This document shows, piece after piece, positions 24,701 through 36,157 of a stretch of DNA of 64,000 nt. Position 1 is the first letter of the stretch. Every line of letters starts with the position of its first letter. The position numbers and the translations under genes were made by a program. The notes under the pieces are model-generated. The model did not search any database, was not told where the DNA came from, and saw nothing but the letters and a program-made list of their open reading frames with translations. The DNA comes from Epiperipatus broadwayi (taxonomy: Eukaryota > Onychophora > Udeonychophora > Euonychophora > Peripatidae): assembly GCA_028023455.1 (NCBI GenBank), contig JAQFVV010000031.1:1054001-1118000 (forward strand), written 5' to 3'.

Positions 24701-24850
24701 AAAATGGCTTCCAGGAATCTTTAGAATGGCTTTCAACATTGCTGCTTTATTTAAAACGGCTTTCACTATACTGATTTATTTAAAGTGGCTTTCAAAATAC
24801 TGATTTATTTAAAGTGGCTTTCAAAATACTGATTTATTTAAAGTGGCTAG
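24701..24850. repeat. 29-bp tandem repeat inside element A
   Basis: The unit AAAGTGGCTTTCAAAATACTG followed by ATTTATTT repeats with 29-bp spacing at 24753, 24782 and 24811. More diverged or shorter units start near 24701 and 24723 and a partial one at about 24840. About five copies. Confidence 0.85.
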
Positions 24851-25137
24851 TTTTCTTCCGTTAGTTTACTGCTTTAGTTGAAAAGATGGTTTATTGACCC
24901 CCCTTCCCCCCTTGTTTGTGTATGATGCGATGCGACATGTATGTTTCTTCCGGTCCGAGGTCGTTTTTCCTACAGTAATAGTTGTTTATCAATCGCAATC
25001 CGGTGATCATATACCTGGGGCAAATCCGTGTCCTACAGCGTGTTTTCCGAGATTCGGCCGCTTTTGTTAATATCTTGATTTGCTTCTCTAACACATTATT
25101 TGCATCAACTTCACGTTTGGAAGCTTCACTTGTATTA

Positions 25138-25155
25138 GCCCCACGTTGGGCGCCA
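25138..25155 (-). promoter_or_regulatory. Primer-binding-site-like sequence of element A
   Basis: On the minus strand, two bases after the LTR end, the sequence is TGGCGCCCAACGTGGGGC. It begins with TGG (complement of tRNA CCA) and has the form of retroelement PBSs. It establishes the right-hand LTR as the 5' LTR. The tRNA species was not identified. Confidence 0.75.
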
Positions 25156-25157
25156 AT

Positions 25158-27357
25158 TGTAATGTGAGGACCGATATTACTTCGTCGCTACTTTCCTAAC
25201 AGAGATTCGGGCTTCGAAATAAACATGACATAGCGTAAAGCTTTATTTATTTACTTATATCGATAGTTATTCACTATCCACACAAGGGGGCGCCAGATAC
25301 GATTATTTAAGTGGAATTTAATTTCTCGCATCACCTTACGTCACATCAAAACGATTTCAAAGTCTAATCCCGCCCACCAGCTCAAACTCCCAGCATGGAC
25401 CAATAAGGTTACTCAAGGCCGTTATATGATTGTTTTCAAAGACAACTCCTCACGGAAAAGACGCACAGTTCACTAATGGGAAAGAAGTTTAGTTTGCTAA
25501 CTGATTGATCCTAGCACTAGAATTTATTATTGGTTGTTTATGACCAATATGACGGTTCGTTTATGCCCCGAACAATTAGGCTTATAAGATCATCCCCCCT
25601 ATATGCTATACTCAATATAATTGTTTGACATTTGTTTACATATTTATTATAGACCCGCCCAATTCTTAAGTCTATCTTAACTAAGGAAGATAAATAAACA
25701 TCGTGACTTACGGCACGATGTTGGCATATTATATTTAAAGAAACATTGAAAAATAAATCTAAATCTAAATAAGTATAATTTAACGATAAATTTATTAATG
25801 ATCAAGAGTAACTGAGATAAGACTTTAATTGTATGAAAAGACTTGAGAAATGCTCGACTTGATTATATACTGAACGAATTTATTGAATATAAAATATTTA
25901 TTTGAAGTTTATTCGCACACGCACACACACATTCACGCTCGCAGAGAAACATATTAAACATAATAAAGTATGAATGATAAATACAAGTTTCCTTTTTACA
26001 TTTGAGAGTACGGATTATGGTTTATTAGATATCACTTAAGTTCAAAGTTCATGTTTTGAAAAGTCCTACGATTAAGATAGATTACAATAATAGATTAAAT
26101 ATTACAGCAAATTTGTGATTTATTTACGCAAGTGTATGTTAGTTAACTATGAGATTGCCTTTAAGAGTTTACGAATTGAGTGAATGAAACTTACCTAGGA
26201 TTTTGATTTTGACTTCCGCTGCTTCGAGTGAGACGAGGATTTGAACGTGGGAGATGGCTTTCATAATGAAGTGATTTTAAAGTGAGCATAGCATGGTCTT
26301 GACGATGTTGGTATTTCTCGGAACATAATGATTAGGTTGGAGCATTAATTTCACGTGGAGATGTTATTGAATTTTCATAGCTTCGGAGATATTTGGTGGC
26401 AGAGCGTCGATCAATCACTGAAGGGTTTTCTAGCCCCTCATGACAATCGACGCTCTAAGTATTAATTTCATAACGATCATCTTGGATTTGGATACGGCAA
26501 ACTGAAAGAATATTATCTTATATCACGCTATATTAAATAAGCACATTAAGCGAAAAATCAATACACGTTAAGTCAATCAAGCAAGCAAGAAAAAGCAACT
26601 AAAAAGCAAGTCAAAACAAGCCGAAAAAGCTAGAACAAGCCTGAAAAGGCAGAACAAGCCTAAAAAGCTAGAACAAGCCTGAAAAAGCTAGAACAAGCCA
26701 TTGAATAGATTTTGTTTGATATTTATAAGAGGTGATCCTTATCTTGGGATCCAATCTCCCCCCAGAGTTCCATATTTTTAAGAGTTGTCGTTCAGGTCCG
26801 TGTTTGACGTAATGTTCACTCAATCCTTTTTGCTTAAGGCAAATTTTGGTCTCGGCAATCTCATGTTGCAATCTCAGTTAACAAACCTTATTCATTCACA
26901 CTTTGAGTGCATGCGTGTGCGTGTTTTTACAAGAACAATACAATCTACATTAATTTTAGAAGTCGAGCATTTAATCTTTTCTCAAATCTTTTCTATGAGT
27001 TTTACCTTTGCTAAAACTATAATTTAAAAATAAACATTTTAAATATCCCGTGGCGTATACGAGTGGAAATTATCTTTGAATTTTTATTAGAGCATATTAT
27101 ATTTTCTTTTATTATATTTTTAGAGAATGTTATATTAATAATTTTATGTGAAAGCCTTAACTATTTAATTAGACAATTATTATCTGTATTTTATAAATGT
27201 AGTTTAAAATGGGAAGAAAACTATTAAAGGTTACAAATATAACGCTAAGAATCTTTTGTATTGCTTGAATGTGTGTGTGTTTGTTTACATCGGCTTGTCT
27301 CGTGATGATACATATATTTTCCTAGATTTAAACCCTATGTAACGCTGTCCCGTTACA
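25158..27357 (-). repeat. LTR element A, 5' LTR (minus orientation)
   Basis: A 2200-bp LTR with the same termini as the partner at 21850-24067. A stretch of about 19 bp present near 22888 in the partner is missing near 26190 here. The promoter should lie within this LTR, reading toward lower coordinates, but I could not single out a TATA element in such AT-rich sequence. Confidence 0.92.
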
Positions 27358-27361
27358 ATAC

Positions 27362-28489
27362 ATATTTAAAAAAATTTATAAAAAATATGCAAAAGTATAG
27401 TTTAAAATGACAAATGGGGTTATAAGACTATATGGATTTTTTTTTATAAAATATTTATTAAAAATAGTTATTCATTTATGAAAAAATCTCAGCAGTTTCA
27501 ATTTCTGAACAATTTTCAGATAAGTCATAACAAATAATATATTTGATAACTAATTAATTAATCCTGAAAGAGATCTCAATGGTTGGATCAGTGAATAGAT
27601 CTCATAACTCCCGCAAAAAACATCTTTTAGAAGCTGATAATCCTTGCTTTGTTCTTCAACAACACTCATAGATCTCTTTTTTTAAAAAAAAATAATCTCT
27701 TTCCTTTACTACTATCTCTTTAACTCTCCTACTCCAGTTTTTTTCTAGTTTATAATTTCTCTTCATGTCCAGTTCAATTCTTGCATTTTCATTCTATAAA
27801 AAAATGATGTCTCATTATATTCCTCTTTCAAATGTATATATTATCATTTCAATTTATCTTCTTCATCCTCATCTAAATTCTCCAACATTTTCCTCTTCCA
27901 TTACATAATAGTTCAAATATTTATTCCATTCAAGTTTTAACTTGAATATATCTCAGAACAACTTCTTGCCCTCTGCTTAGCCATTATAATTCCTATTCTA
28001 ATTTGCTGGTCACTTCTCTCTGTTACTAAATTTCTCAAAGTATTTAAAGATATTAATTTGATCCATAACTACCAGACTTAATGTCTTATCTTCTATTTTT
28101 AATTTTAATCTGATTTACTTTCATTCTAAACTTTATACAAATTTTATCATTTTCTCCCTAATACATCCTATATTAACAGAAAATTAGATACAATGAACTA
28201 TATTCTCCAATATTAATTCTCCGTTGTTATATATTTATTATCTAAATAAATTCTGATTAAAACAGATATATTTATCCTTAGCTACCTTTTTCTATAAAAC
28301 AATTATTAAATCTTACAAGTATATTTTCTGTATCAAACATTTATTTCCTAACTAATAATCAGTTCTTCCTTAAATAATCAACAAAACATTGATATAACCA
28401 AGGCAACAATTAATTAAAAAGTTATATAAAGAGCAAGATAAAAAATGAACAGAACAATGTATAAGATCCCTGTCCATAGAAAAATAATT
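27362..28489. other. AT-rich spacer, pyrimidine-rich part
   Basis: No gene recognised. About 27640-28170 is C/T-rich on the plus strand with an irregular texture like decayed minus-strand LINE sequence, but I could not align it to the RTE copies. Confidence 0.35.
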
Positions 28490-28492
28490 ATG

Positions 28493-28762
28493 AATACAAT
28501 TTATCCAAACACTTTAAACACTTTTTAGTAAAATCCTTTATTGTACATATATACATACACTTACGTTCCACTATCCTGCAGTCTTCTTTAGAGCCAGTTT
28601 AATCTTTTCAAAATAAAAAAACGTTTTTCTTTTATTTTGAAAAGATTAAAGTAAACTGGCTCTAAAGAAGACTGCATGATATTGGAACATAATTGTATGT
28701 ATATATGTACAATAAAGGATTTTGCTAAAAAGAGTTCAAAGTGGTTTGGATAAACTGTATTT
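28493..28762. mobile_element. Foldback MITE with arms of about 125 bp
   Basis: An almost complete palindrome. The left arm (about 28493-28616) includes TTTATCCAAAC, CCTTTATTGTACATATATAC, CAGTCTTCTTTAGAGCCAGTTT and CTTTTCAAAATAAAA. The right arm (about 28630-28762) carries each of these inverted in reverse order. The short centre is around AAAAACGTTTTTC. Arms differ by scattered substitutions and small indels. No coding capacity, and the target duplication is unclear. Confidence 0.9.
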
Positions 28763-30257
28763 ATAAGATATTATAGCAAAATAAATAAAGGAAATAATGA
28801 TTTTGGTAAAATTTTGAAAAATAATTATCATCAACCCAGGTCAATATCTGATCATTTGTGATTGCAATAATTTACTATTTTTTGATATCTCTTATACATA
28901 CTTTAGCATTATATATTTAAATTTCTATTATTAGTATTAATAAAAAGACTTATGAATAGCAACATTATAAACCATTGAGATTAAGATTTTTTTTTTTTTT
29001 TGAAGAGTTAATACAATCTCATGTGAATACCTCTCATTTTCTAAAATTATAGTTTTTTTAATCTTCAATTGAAAATTTCTGGAAAACTGAGTGGACTACA
29101 CATGTGCCAATACCATCATTCTTTGCAGATTTTTTTTCTTCTTTCCAATAGTATACATGATGTTTTTCTCTGACAAAAATTGGATATTTTGTTACTTTTT
29201 TTATTAATAACTTCATTTATTTTTTTTCTCTCCTTAGGTTAATTAGATTGTATGAAAAACACAACTTAAATTTTATATGAGAAGAAATATATTTAGAAAC
29301 GGATTTAAATGTCAACAATTTCCAATTTTTAGGTCTTCGAATTCCAATGATAATTTGTATCCAGCAATTCAATTGAAAGATCTAATCTTCTTTACCAACC
29401 AAAAAATCAAAAAAGAATAGCCAATATATATTTATTGAAGTTAGTGGTAGACCAAGCTTTTATGCCACTTAACATAATGACACAACAGATGAATATAGGC
29501 AATTTTATAAAAAGTCTAGATTTGAATATGAATATTCAATTTTAGATACTTTATTTATTGATTGATAAGAAAATATATAGTAAAATTATTGAAAAAAAAA
29601 AACAATAAATACACTACAAAGGAACAGAAACATAATGGGAAAATGTGTCAAATCTTTAGTTATCTGCATTTTTTAGAACGATATTGGGAATTTCAAACAA
29701 GACCTGTACCTGTATTTTTTAATTGAAAGACATTTGGGACTCTGATCAGACTCTAAAGCAACTTTATTTTGCAAACAATGTTTCTCAAAAGGTTTAATAA
29801 TTTGGTAGTATGTCTGCATTTTAACAATAATGAAAAATTGCTGAATAACAAAAATAATGACTGACCACATCTATAAAACTAGGTAAACCTGTGCAATTTA
29901 AATTAGAATTCTGTGTCAGCTTCATTTCTCAGTATCTTTTCCAAATGGTAAACATAATATCGGGATTATTATTTTTTATTAATAACAATATTCAGAAGTA
30001 TGAAATAATATATTTAATATTTTTCATTTATATATTATATAGTATAAACAAGTATTCTCATCTACAAGATTTAGATATGAAAGAGGTAGAATACTTTTTT
30101 TATATATATAAATATGTACCTTCAAATTTTTACTTTTCAGTAAAAAATAAAAATACATAGTTTTAAATGTTACATTATACAAAATGGGATTATATATACC
30201 TACATAATTTTTTTTCTTTCCTAAAAATCTTTGACTGCTTCTTGAAGTCAGAAATTC
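28763..30257. other. AT-rich spacer
   Basis: No gene or assignable repeat. ORFs at 29673-29870 (minus) and 29891-30160 (plus) lack motifs and show AT-driven composition. Confidence 0.45.
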
Positions 30258-30261
30258 TTAC

Positions 30262-32443
30262 TATACCGGATACTCAATCTATTCTGAAACAGAGGGCGCC
30301 ACCAGAACACTACGTGTCTGGAAAATTTGTTTACTGTAATCAGAATAGATGATGATGATGGTTTGCGCCGACTAGACTCAGGGAGAAACAAGAGATCTTA
30401 AATTGTTTAGACAATTGAGACAAAAGCACAAAGACAAACGTCAGCCAAATTAAGTTTAAACATATTTCATAAATTTTATTATGAGAAAATAAATTATTAA
30501 ATATAAGTTTATGACATAATAAATGTGAGTTAACTCAGGCGTGTACCAGAAATACTAAAGGCAAAGCTATGACAGACTGACTGATCTTCTAATAAACAAA
30601 GTTAAAAGGGAGGAAGCAAATTTCATTCAGCAGAGGATTCACCTAAACACTGGTTTTCCCTTTCAGATACTTAAACCATATGCCCTTGAAATAGATCAAA
30701 GAACCAGTGCCGATGAGCTGTTCGAGATCTAAACATGGTCAGATCTTGAATGTCCTTATATCGGTATGAACTGCACCAATTACTACGTTTAAAATAACGG
30801 CGATTGATCCACCCCAAGAACAATCGAAAAATATCATTGAAATGAAGAAACAATTAAACTGGTGAATCCCAGCCAAACGATTGGCGAAAATTACTTTAAA
30901 ATTAATAATTAATGGTCTCAATAAGAGACAAGTAAATGATTAGAAAAACAGTTACGTCTGTCCCAGCAAATAACGAAAAGAAAATAAACTTACAAACAAA
31001 TTCTGAGTACACGCTCTGATAAATTTAAAGCACACGTAATAAATACACAAATGAATCTATCGGAGAGTGCATGGAGTACGAAAATCTTAAAAGTTGTAAA
31101 CACTTTAGCAGAACGAAAGTATCGCTCACCTGTAATTTAAGAAAGGATAAATTTTATCTTCCTGCTGATGACTTATAAAATTACAAAGAAAAACACAATT
31201 CTAATTTCCGCTTTTAGAGATCTTAGAAACGAAATCTCCACCTGCGAAAATCAGACAATAAAGTCGTCAGCCAAAAGATTTTTGGAGGTTAAGCACTAGG
31301 GTAAACACAGAATATAAAATTACAAATTAATTATTGAATACTAAATAATTACAGGTAAGCATAAAAATATATATATATACGAGGCTGCTAAAGCATTTAT
31401 AAAAGCGAGGTATAAAATATAAAACTCATTCGTCACTCTCCAATAAACAAAACGGAAAGCAAATTAGAATCTTAAAACTAAGATTCTAAGACACACTATA
31501 AAATATTGGAAAACACAGCAAATATTAAATATGAGGCTATATTGATTTAAGAAGACATATTTATGATTAGATTGAGCGGAGATTTAATGAGAATTAATTT
31601 ACCCTGGGAAGAATAAAAACGAAAATAATTACCTTTCGGTAAAAGCAATGTTCACGTAGAGTGCGCACTTTTACTTAAGTTCATTTTCAGGTTCTTTAGG
31701 CAGCAAGGTAGATGTAGAGAGGTTCCGGCTTCTTTTAGGTGTTCAAGGCATTACTGGAGCAAACTTGGAAGTCAGGGATCCGTCTTTTGTGGAGTTAGCA
31801 AGCCATTCTGGTGGTGATAACAAGTATAGAATTTTTCATTTTTGCAAGCAAAAGTATTTAATAACAGCTGATGTCCTTTAATTCAGAAATTTAAATGTCC
31901 GCGCTGATATAACTTCTCACGTGAGAAAACCACTTGTCTATCTCTCAAAAATGAATTAACTGACACTCCAAATTTTCGGGGCTATTTATACGTTGCTCCA
32001 TTTCCCGTGAAACACTTTACTTGTTGTCCAATTTCTACGCCTTAGGCAGGGCAAATATTAATCTCCCGCTCAATCTATCTAAGAATTCTACCCAGGGTTT
32101 ATTGAAATGAAAACAACAACATAAAAATCAAATCTCCGCTATCAAAATTGTTTACAATAATTAAAATAAAAGCAACAGGAATGCAATTAGCTAGCCAGCT
32201 TGTTTTTAAATCAAATGGATTTAAAAACAGGCGGTATATGAAAACTATTTTAAAATAAATCGATAAATATTTTTAAAAAATCCGTTTTACATATAAACGC
32301 GTGTATACTTGGATACACGCATTCTTTTTAAATAATATTGCAAATTTAAACTCTACGTTTAATTAAAATTAAAAGCTTAATAAATTTCTTTTTTTTTTTT
32401 TGTTTAATAACAACACCATTGAACCGGATTTCAATCAGGTTCA
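30262..32443 (-). repeat. LTR element B, 3' LTR (minus orientation)
   Basis: An intact 2182-bp LTR matching 34044-35164 joined to 38496-39559, with scattered substitutions. It contains (TA)6 at about 31367-31378, the site where the partner LTR was interrupted. A TGGCGCC-type string lies inside it in the minus sense (near 30293-30303) but is present in both copies, so it is LTR sequence and not the PBS. Confidence 0.88.
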
Positions 32444-32686
32444 ACTGCCTCAAAACGTGATCAAAAAAAAAAAAAAACATTCCTGTAACTTTTTTTTTTT
32501 TTTTTAAACTATAAACACTTTAAAAATATTCTTAGAAATTCGGCCGAACGTTTGCCTCGCACTCAGAAAAACAAAACAATATTTCATTTGAATCAAAACC
32601 TTTCTCCATTCTCGTAATTCATTAACAAAAATTTATTTTTTTATTTTTATTAAAAACAATCCGTCCGATTGCTAAATGCTGAACCC

Positions 32687-32887
32687 TTAACTTTTGTCCG
32701 GCGGTTCTTTTACTCCTTTTACTAACTTACTAAAATAAGTTCCTCTCCCACTCTTATATTTTCTTAGCTTATACAATTTTCTCTTGTCTCTTTCTCGTTC
32801 TGCTCTATTTTCTAGCTTATATAACGGAATCTTTTTCTTCACGAAACTTCCCAATTCCTCAACCTTTCCTACTTTATTTTTGAGCAT
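32687..32887 (-). CDS. Short basic ORF downstream of the Gag-like ORF
   Basis: 66 residues, rich in Lys/Arg/Glu, in the interior of element B, about 80 bp past the Gag-like ORF in the sense direction. It has no recognisable motif (no CCHC knuckle, no RT/IN signature). It could be the remnant of a frameshifted Gag C-terminus or a non-functional frame; the strongly basic middle section would suit nucleic-acid binding, but that is conjecture. Confidence 0.3.
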   Translation of the reverse strand: MLKNKVGKVEELGSFVKKKIPLYKLENRAERERDKRKLYKLRKYKSGRGTYFSKLVKGVKEPPDKS

Positions 32888-32967
32888 ATCAACCTTAGTA
32901 AAGGGAAAAATTTTATCTTCTACCCATTTTTTGAACGTTTTAAATAAGATTGTTCTATAGATGCATT

Positions 32968-33573
32968 CTATTTCAGCTTTAAAATCATATTTCTTAATCT
33001 TTTTTTAACTCTTATCTTCTTTTCACATTCATATTCAACACAAACAGTTATTGAAACCAATTTATTTTTAGTTTCACGCGGAGACTCTTCTACCTGCTTT
33101 TCTGTTTTTACCTTATAACTTTCTTCTATTTCTTTATCTACATTTACTAGATTTTCCACCACACTTTCTATTTGTAACCCATCTGTGCTTATTTCTAACT
33201 TTATTTCCACCTTTTCTGGCCTAGTACAATCCTGTGCTACCTTAATTTCTATATCTTCTATGACCTCAACCTTTTCTACTTCCTGAGTTTCTACTACTTT
33301 TTCCGTTATTTCTCCCCTCATCTCTCTCATTTCCATAATCATTTCTTCCTTTATAGCCTGCTGGCCCTGTTTAACTTCACTAACTTCTTTCTTCATTGCC
33401 TGTTGGACCTGCTTAATTTCCTCCTTTATTTCCGCTTTAAACTCTGCCATCATTGCTTGCTGACTTTTCTTGAATTCACTCAGTTCTTCCTTCATCTCTA
33501 TCATCATCTTCATCAATTTCTTCATCATGATATGCGTCTCTGACTCATCTTTTTTAACTACTCCCATTTTCAC
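32968..33573 (-). CDS. Coiled-coil Gag-like protein of element B
   Basis: 201 residues, the only substantial ORF of element B and in the element's sense orientation. Residues about 15-95 form a charged, Met/Lys/Glu-rich heptad-type coiled coil with a repeated QQA motif (38-40, 57-59, 71-73). Residues 95-150 are acidic and rich in Val/Ile/Glu. The last 40 residues are basic. An N-terminal coiled coil and basic C-terminus are common in LTR-retrotransposon Gag proteins, but I see no CCHC zinc knuckle and no major homology region, so the assignment rests on position and organisation. It is uninterrupted in an element with few LTR differences, so it may still be translatable. Alternatively it is a captured host coiled-coil segment. 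Confidence 0.6.
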   Translation of the reverse strand: MKMGVVKKDESETHIMMKKLMKMMIEMKEELSEFKKSQQAMMAEFKAEIKEEIKQVQQAMKKEVSEVKQGQQAIKEEMIMEMREMRGEITEKVVETQEVEKVEVIEDIEIKVAQDCTRPEKVEIKLEISTDGLQIESVVENLVNVDKEIEESYKVKTEKQVEESPRETKNKLVSITVCVEYECEKKIRVKKRLRNMILKLK

Positions 33574-34043
33574 GCAAGACTAAATTCACTATACTAACTT
33601 CTTAAAAAAACAAACTTAAAAATCTAAAAGCAAATAAAACGCTATTTACTGTTTTCTATAAATTATTTCAAAACAAAGACGAACTATACTTAACTCTTCA
33701 AATACAATTAACTTAGACAGACGTTTTAGAAAATACTCTTTTACAGTTGATAAATTATTTCATATAAAAGAAAGATGAACTATATTTAACTCTTGAAATA
33801 AAATTACTCCGATAGACTTTTCGAAAATATGCTTTTACAGTTTATAAATTATTTCATTAAAAAAAAAGACGAACCCCATTCTACCAAACTGCTCCAAAAT
33901 ACATGCAATAATTATCAAAACCGAACCTCCACCTACCAGATCTTGCCTCTTACACCTGAAATCTTTCTCAATTGTCCAAACAAAATCTCACATGAGTTTG
34001 AAAACTCGAAGCCTCACGTTGGTAGCGCTAAAAATTATTATCC

Positions 34044-35164
34044 TATATACTGGATACTCAATCTATTCTGAAACAGAGGGCGCCACCAGAACACTACGTG
34101 TCTGGAAAATTTGTTTACTGTAATCAGAATAGATGATGATGATGGTTTGCGCCGACTAGACTCAGGGAAAAACAAGAGATCTTAAATTGTTTAGACAATT
34201 GAGACAAAAGCACAAAGACAAACGTCAGCAAAATTAAGTTTAAACATATTTCATAAATTTTATTATGAGAAAATAAATTATTAAATATAAGTTTATGACA
34301 TAATAAATGTGAGTTAACTCAGGCGTGTACCAGAAATACTAAAGGCAAAGCTATGACAGACTGACTGATCTTTTAATAAACAAAGTTAAAAGGAAGGAAG
34401 CAAATTTCATTCAGCAGAGGATTCACCTAAACACTGGTTTTCCCTTTCAGATACTTAAACCATATGCCCTTGAAATAGATCAAAGAACCAGTGCCGATGA
34501 GCTGTTCGAGAAGTAAACATGGTCAGATCTTGAATGTCCTTATATCGGTATGAACTGCAATAATTACTATGTTTAAAATAATGGCGAGTGATCCACCCCA
34601 AGAACAATCGAAAAATATCATTGAAATGAAGAAACAATCAAACTGGTGAATCCCAGTCAAACGATTGGCGAAAATTACTTTAAAATTAATAATTAATGGT
34701 CTCAATAAGAGACAAGTAAATGATTAGAAAAACAGTTATGTCTGTCCCAGCAAATAACGAAAAAAAAAATAAACTTACAAACAAATTCTGAGTACACGCT
34801 CTGATAAATTTAAAGCACACGTAATAAATACACAAATGAATCTATCGGAGAGTGCACGGAGTACGAAAATCTTAAAAGTTGTAAACACTTTAGCAGAACG
34901 AAAGTATCGCTCACCTGTAATTTAAGAAAGGATAAATTTTATCTTCCTGCTGACGACTTATAAAATTACAAAGAAAAAACACAATTCTAATTTCCGCTTT
35001 TAGAGATCTTAGAAACGAAATCTCCACCTGCGAAAATCAGACAATAAAGTCATCAGCCAAAAGATTTTTGGAGGTTAAGCACTAGGGTAAACACAGAGTA
35101 TAAAATTACAAATTAATTATTGAATACTAAATAACTACAGGTAAGCATAAAAATATATATATAT
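34044..35164 (-). repeat. LTR element B, 5' LTR, first part
   Basis: Matches 30262-31376 of the other LTR and stops within an (AT)n tract, where the 35165-38491 insertion begins. ORFs such as 34455-34637 are duplicates of LTR frames at 30671-30853 and have no independent support. Confidence 0.88.
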
Positions 35165-36124
35165 TGTGCCATTACAATTTGGTCACTAGCCAAATTTATA
35201 GTAATGTGCATGTAAGAAAATGTAAAACAAAATCATTATCACATTTTTATATAACAATAAATGAAGCTGTAGAGCATCCAAGTTCAAACCCTACCAGATC
35301 AAAATCTTAAACGCTTTAGATAGAAAGAGAGTGGGTCAACAATTATATGCTTTACTTGTTTGTGTGTTAATAAATCTCAAAAAAAGCAGCACACACATTT
35401 AATATTTAAATTTTCTGTTAAAAAGCAAAGTTATAACGAATACGTATAGGCAGTGTATGTGTAAGCTATTTAATTGTTTTATATTTCAAATATTCAACAT
35501 TTTAACTTTCCTTAAAACTAACCTATGCTTGATCAATTCTAATATCTTATTCTATACTTCTATTTTGCTTTTCTATAATTGTAATTGGGATTTAAAAGTT
35601 ACAGATTTAATTAAGTAATAGGGTTATAATTACTAAGCTAGCAATTATATTATTTAATGTTAGTTTATGAATGATTTGAAATAATGAAGTATGTATGTAC
35701 ATTACATACAGAAATTTACATTTATTAAATATTGAAAGAAAAGGAAGGGTTTAAATCTGTCAAATTATTTTTTTTGTACAATTTTATGTTAAAAGAGGAA
35801 ATCTGTTGAATCAGATATCTATTTTTGTAGCAATTTTGTTTTTGTAAATGATTGTTTGTCACTTTGAGAGCTTAATCTGGGTGGGAACTCTAATTTTGAA
35901 ATTGTCTTATCTTAAGATCTAAAGAAGGAAGCTCAAAAATTTGAAATGTTACCTAGGTGTAAGAAAAGAAAAAAAAAGGAAAAGGATTAAGTCTATTTTT
36001 TTTTAAACAAAAGTGTCTGGAAAAAGGATTAAACTTTTTCTGTGAAAAAATAATTTAGTTGAAAATAAATTAGAGATCTAATTAAAACGAATTTGTCCAA
36101 AAATAGCAAGTGATGCTATCTCTG

Positions 36125-36157
36125 ATTGGTTAAGTTAGCTAAAAATTGGATATAAAA
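36125..36157 (+). promoter_or_regulatory. Candidate CCAAT/TATA promoter of the inserted LTR
   Basis: ATTGG (inverted CCAAT) at 36125-36129 and TATAAAA at 36151-36157, at spacing compatible with a Pol II core promoter, about 1 kb from the element start. In AT-rich DNA a TATA match alone is weak; the pairing makes it worth noting. Confidence 0.4.

Larger units (their letters stand above)
24068..25157 (-). other. Element A interior, non-coding
   Basis: 1090 bp that are clearly richer in G+C and CpG than the surrounding DNA. ORFs on both strands (for example 24179-24433 plus, 24419-24766 minus) show no Gag, protease, RT or integrase motif. A GGGGATGGACNTNTCCGAGGTCCC-like block occurs twice, at about 24361 and 24443. 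A 29-bp tandem repeat lies at 24701-24850. The purine-rich GATCGCGGGGA on the minus strand, next to the LTR at 24068-24080, is a candidate polypurine tract. Confidence 0.75.
21846..27361 (-). mobile_element. Element A: young non-autonomous LTR retroelement
   Basis: Two 2.2-kb direct LTRs (21850-24067 and 25158-27357) enclose 1090 bp of interior with no gag or pol. The flanks carry a 4-bp duplication, ATAC, at 21846-21849 and 27358-27361. A primer-binding-site-like sequence beside the right LTR fixes transcription on the minus strand. Long LTRs with a short non-coding interior fit the LARD/TRIM-like class, which depends on a related autonomous element. The near-identity of the LTRs implies recent insertion. 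Confidence 0.9.
32444..34043 (-). other. Element B interior
   Basis: Contains the Gag-like ORF and a short downstream ORF. Near its 5' side (minus sense), about 34010-34031, the minus strand reads TAGCGCTACCAACGTGAGGC, similar to the primer-binding-like sequences of elements A and C, but about 14 bp from the tentative LTR boundary. Long A/T homopolymers occur around 32461-32510. Confidence 0.6.

Noticed and set aside
24179-24766. Overlapping ORFs in element A interior
   Set aside because: Several frames on both strands are open because the sequence is GC-richer; none has Gag, Pol or other domain features.
27640-28170. Third ancient RTE copy
   Set aside because: Pyrimidine-rich texture is similar, but I could not find ordered matching blocks.
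30671-30921. 60-aa ORFs repeated at 34455-34705
   Set aside because: They are shared LTR sequence of element B without start context or motif.
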